Shown: one piece after another, positions 61,677 through 64,000 of the stretch | How positions within the stretch are numbered: the first letter of the stretch is position 1 | Layout of the letters: each line of letters starts with the position of its first letter | Source of the DNA: CTSOIL-112 sp964293815 | Lineage (GTDB): Bacteria > Pseudomonadota > Gammaproteobacteria > Burkholderiales > Burkholderiaceae | Assembly (NCBI GenBank): GCA_964293815.1 | Contig: CAXYYC010000004.1 | Coordinates: 1-64,000, forward strand | Direction of reading: 5' to 3' | DNA: 64,000 bases | The notes under the pieces: generated by a model | Told to the model about the DNA's origin: nothing | Databases searched by the model: none | What the model saw: only the letters and a program-made list of their open reading frames with translations | Made by a program: the position numbers and the translations under genes

Positions 61677-64000
61677 ATGTGGTTCACTCGCGTCAGTATA
61701 AAAAACCCCGTTTTCGCCGTGATGGTCGTGTTCGGCCTCGTGGTGCTGGGTATTATGGGGTATAAAAAAATGGCGGTTGACCAATTTCCCGATGTGGAAA
61801 TTCCGGTCATCGTGGTGCAAACCACCTATTCAGGCGCATCACCCACCTCGGTGGAGAATGATATTTCACGCCCGATAGAGGAAGCGCTCAATACCGTCGG
61901 CGGCATCAAAACCCTGACCTCACGCTCGTATCAAGGCATCTCCGTGGTCATCGCGCAGTTCGAGATGAACACCAATATGGACAACGCATTGCAAGACGTG
62001 CGTGCGAAAATCGACCGCGTGCGGCGGACATTGCCCAGCAATGCCGACGACCCAATCGTGACGCAAAACGACCCGAACAGCCAGCCGATTTTATCGCTTG
62101 TGGTCTCAGGCAATGACAACCGTTCGCTGCGCGAATTGACCGATATTGCCGAAAACGTGATCAAGCCACGTTTGCAAACCGCGCGCGGCGTCGGCGAAAT
62201 CAGTATTTTAGGCGGTGTTAATCCACAAATGAACATTGTGCTTGACCCGAACAAAATGAATGCGCTGGGCATCGGCATCAACGAAATTGCCACAGCCATC
62301 GAAAAAGCTAACCAAGAATTACCCGCAGGCGTGGTGAAAAATCAAGAGAAAGAACTCACCGTCCAAGTCAAAGGCCGCTTAAAAGACGAGCAGGATTTTC
62401 GGCGTCTGATCATCGGCACACGCGGCGGCCAGCCAGTGTATCTGGAGCAAGTAGCGCAGGTGGAAAACGGCATCGCCGAGAAGAAAAGCGCGGCCATGAC
62501 CGACGGACAGCCGACGCTCTCAATCACCATCATCAAATCCAGCGGAACCAATACCTTGGAAGTCGCGGACAATGTGCGCACACAAATCACGCAATTGGAA
62601 AAAAGCCTGCCCGAGGACATCAAGATTTCCACTCGCCAAGACCAAACCATGAGCATTCGCTCCAGCGTGAACGAGGTGCGCAATACGATTTTTGAGGGCG
62701 CGTTTTTGGCAATTTTGATCGTATTCTTATTCCTGCACTCGTGGCGCAGCACGGTCATCACCGCGATTACACTGCCGGTCTCGATCATTGGTACCTTTGG
62801 CTTCATGTATGTGCTCGGCTACAGCATCAACAACTTGACCTTGATGGCGCTCTCGCTGTCAGTCGGCTTGCTGATTGACGACGCCATCGTGGTACGCGAA
62901 AACATCGTGCGCCACATGCAGATGGGCAAAGACCATTACAACGCGGCGCTTGAGGGCACGCACGAAATCGGGCTGGCGGTGCTCGCCACCACGCTCAGTA
63001 TCGTCGCAGTATTTTTGCCGATTGGCTATATGAACGGCACCATCGGCCAGTTTTTCCACCAATTCGGTATCACCGTGGTGATTGCGGTGTTGCTGTCAAT
63101 GTTTGTCTCCTTCACGCTTGACCCAATGCTCTCGTCCAAATGGCATGACCCCGATTCAGAGCGTCCACTGGAGGAGCGCACCGGCGCGCGCCTATTGGTC
63201 TGGTTTGAACGACACGTTGAGGCCTTCAGCGAAACCTACCAAAAAATGCTTAAACTGGCGCTGAAGCACCGCCTCATAACGCTGGCAATCGCCGCTGCGA
63301 CCTTTGTCATCAGTCTGATGATCGTACCGATTATCGGCTCCGAGTTTGTGCCACAGGGTGATTATTCAGAAATGAATGTGAAATTCAAAACGCCGGTCGG
63401 CACATCGCTCGATCAAAGCACAGAAAAAACCCGTCAGGTGCAAGCCGTGCTCAAAGAGAAATTCCCCGAGGTCGATTACAGTTTCGCGCGCATCGGTGGC
63501 GGCTCGAATGACAACAACGTGGTCAGTCTGTATGTCAAACTCAGACCGGTCTCGGAGCGCTCGCGCAAAGTCAGCGCCTTGCAAGGACCAATGCGGGAAG
63601 AGCTATCCAAAATCGCCGGTATTCGTCTATCCAAAGTCACGGGACAAGAAGGCGGTCCGGCTGGCTCAAACAAACGCCTGATTTACAATATCCAAGGGCC
63701 GGATTTGAAACGCCTTGAAGCCTACAGCACCGAGGTTTTGGCCGCGCTCAAACCGGTTCCCGGGTTGATGGATTTGGAGTCCTCGGTTGCGGAGAAAAAG
63801 CCTGCGTTAGACATCGTGATGGATCATCAAAAGGCCGCCGATCTGGGCGTGAACAGCAGCGCTGTATCTTCGATTTTGGCTGGTATGATTACGGGGTACA
63901 AAGCAGGCAGTTGGCGCGCGCCGAATGACCGCGACTACGATATTGAACTGCGTCTGCCCGCAGACCAGCGCACCCGCCCCGAGGATGTGGTGAATATGAA
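61677..64000 (+). CDS. RND efflux transporter permease, cut by the window end
   Basis: The first 774 residues of an RND pump of the HAE1 family (AcrB/MexB type); the gene continues past the window. The ATG is at 61677, 15 bp after the adaptor stop codon. FTRVSIKNPVFAVMV starts the first membrane helix; PTSVENDISRPIEEALNTV and the porter domains follow. The proton-relay pair Asp401-Asp402 is in SVGLLIDDAIVV and TM motifs such as LPVSIIGTFGFMY are intact. The substrate range (drugs, detergents, solvents) cannot be read from sequence. No regulator gene is adjacent. Confidence 0.96.
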   Translation, partial: MWFTRVSIKNPVFAVMVVFGLVVLGIMGYKKMAVDQFPDVEIPVIVVQTTYSGASPTSVENDISRPIEEALNTVGGIKTLTSRSYQGISVVIAQFEMNTNMDNALQDVRAKIDRVRRTLPSNADDPIVTQNDPNSQPILSLVVSGNDNRSLRELTDIAENVIKPRLQTARGVGEISILGGVNPQMNIVLDPNKMNALGIGINEIATAIEKANQELPAGVVKNQEKELTVQVKGRLKDEQDFRRLIIGTRGGQPVYLEQVAQVENGIAEKKSAAMTDGQPTLSITIIKSSGTNTLEVADNVRTQITQLEKSLPEDIKISTRQDQTMSIRSSVNEVRNTIFEGAFLAILIVFLFLHSWRSTVITAITLPVSIIGTFGFMYVLGYSINNLTLMALSLSVGLLIDDAIVVRENIVRHMQMGKDHYNAALEGTHEIGLAVLATTLSIVAVFLPIGYMNGTIGQFFHQFGITVVIAVLLSMFVSFTLDPMLSSKWHDPDSERPLEERTGARLLVWFERHVEAFSETYQKMLKLALKHRLITLAIAAATFVISLMIVPIIGSEFVPQGDYSEMNVKFKTPVGTSLDQSTEKTRQVQAVLKEKFPEVDYSFARIGGGSNDNNVVSLYVKLRPVSERSRKVSALQGPMREELSKIAGIRLSKVTGQEGGPAGSNKRLIYNIQGPDLKRLEAYSTEVLAALKPVPGLMDLESSVAEKKPALDIVMDHQKAADLGVNSSAVSSILAGMITGYKAGSWRAPNDRDYDIELRLPADQRTRPEDVVNM

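Noticed and set aside
1..64000. CRISPR array, prophage, transposase or rRNA genes
   Set aside because: No regularly spaced repeats, no structural phage or transposase-like proteins and no rRNA-like stretches were seen.

Overview
The window looks like a chromosome segment of a betaproteobacterium, most likely Burkholderiales with a moderate GC content. Four things point that way: a str operon that ends in rpsJ, methionine synthase MetH encoded as two separate proteins, the divergent pairs trmJ/suhB and rpsT/murJ, and a GTP-type PEP carboxykinase. This is inference from gene content and order; no 16S gene, tRNA, CRISPR array, transposase or prophage gene was recognised.

Layout. 1-1.6 kb: two small genes for exported proteins of unknown function. 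1.8-6.8 kb (minus strand): the str operon rpsL-rpsG-fusA-tuf-rpsJ, with hairpins in three of its spacers and an 83-bp imperfect palindrome between rpsG and fusA. 7.2-23.2 kb: a cell-surface glycan block with a lone glycosyltransferase (+), then on the minus strand waaA, two glycosyltransferases, msbA, glf, a 1238-residue methyltransferase/glycosyltransferase fusion, an RgpF-like protein, another glycosyltransferase and rfbBDAC. The genes predict dTDP-rhamnose and galactofuranose in a lipopolysaccharide-type glycan; no Wzx/Wzy or Wzm/Wzt was seen. 23.4-28.8 kb: cysE, trmJ, suhB and a mutS gene broken by one missing base. 28.9-31.2 kb: a small accessory zone (hydrolase, DUF302 protein, acetyltransferase) bordered by two kinds of short repeat. 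31.2-34.5 kb: queG, the first half of metH, a Cass2-type effector-binding protein and a histidine phosphatase.

34.6-46.3 kb is an amino-sugar island. A mannose-family PTS (IIA, IIB, IIC, IID), agaS, a kbaZ-type gene and agaR form one minus-strand operon. A divergent HPr-Enzyme I fusion supplies its phosphoryl-transfer chain. A second operon nagR-nagA-nagB(II) converges on the fusion gene. Together they should import and phosphorylate N-acetylgalactosamine/galactosamine and/or N-acetylglucosamine, deacetylate and deaminate them, and feed glycolysis; a catalytic tagatose-bisphosphate aldolase and a tagatose-6-phosphate kinase are absent here. 46.6-52.7 kb: pckG, msrA, an AT-rich orphan gene and the second half of metH, 16.6 kb from the first half.

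53.2-57.7 kb looks like metal (copper) handling: a DUF2946-like protein, two tandem PCu(A)C chaperones, a two-component system and a Met/His/Gly-rich membrane protein. 57.9-64 kb: rpsT, murJ and an RND efflux adaptor and pump; the pump gene runs off the window end.

Points most worth a second look are the mutS frameshift, the separated metH halves, the aga promoter with three copies of an 8-bp element, the palindrome in the str operon, the fused methyltransferase/glycosyltransferase, the exported two-gene module at the left edge and the orphan gene between msrA and metH2.
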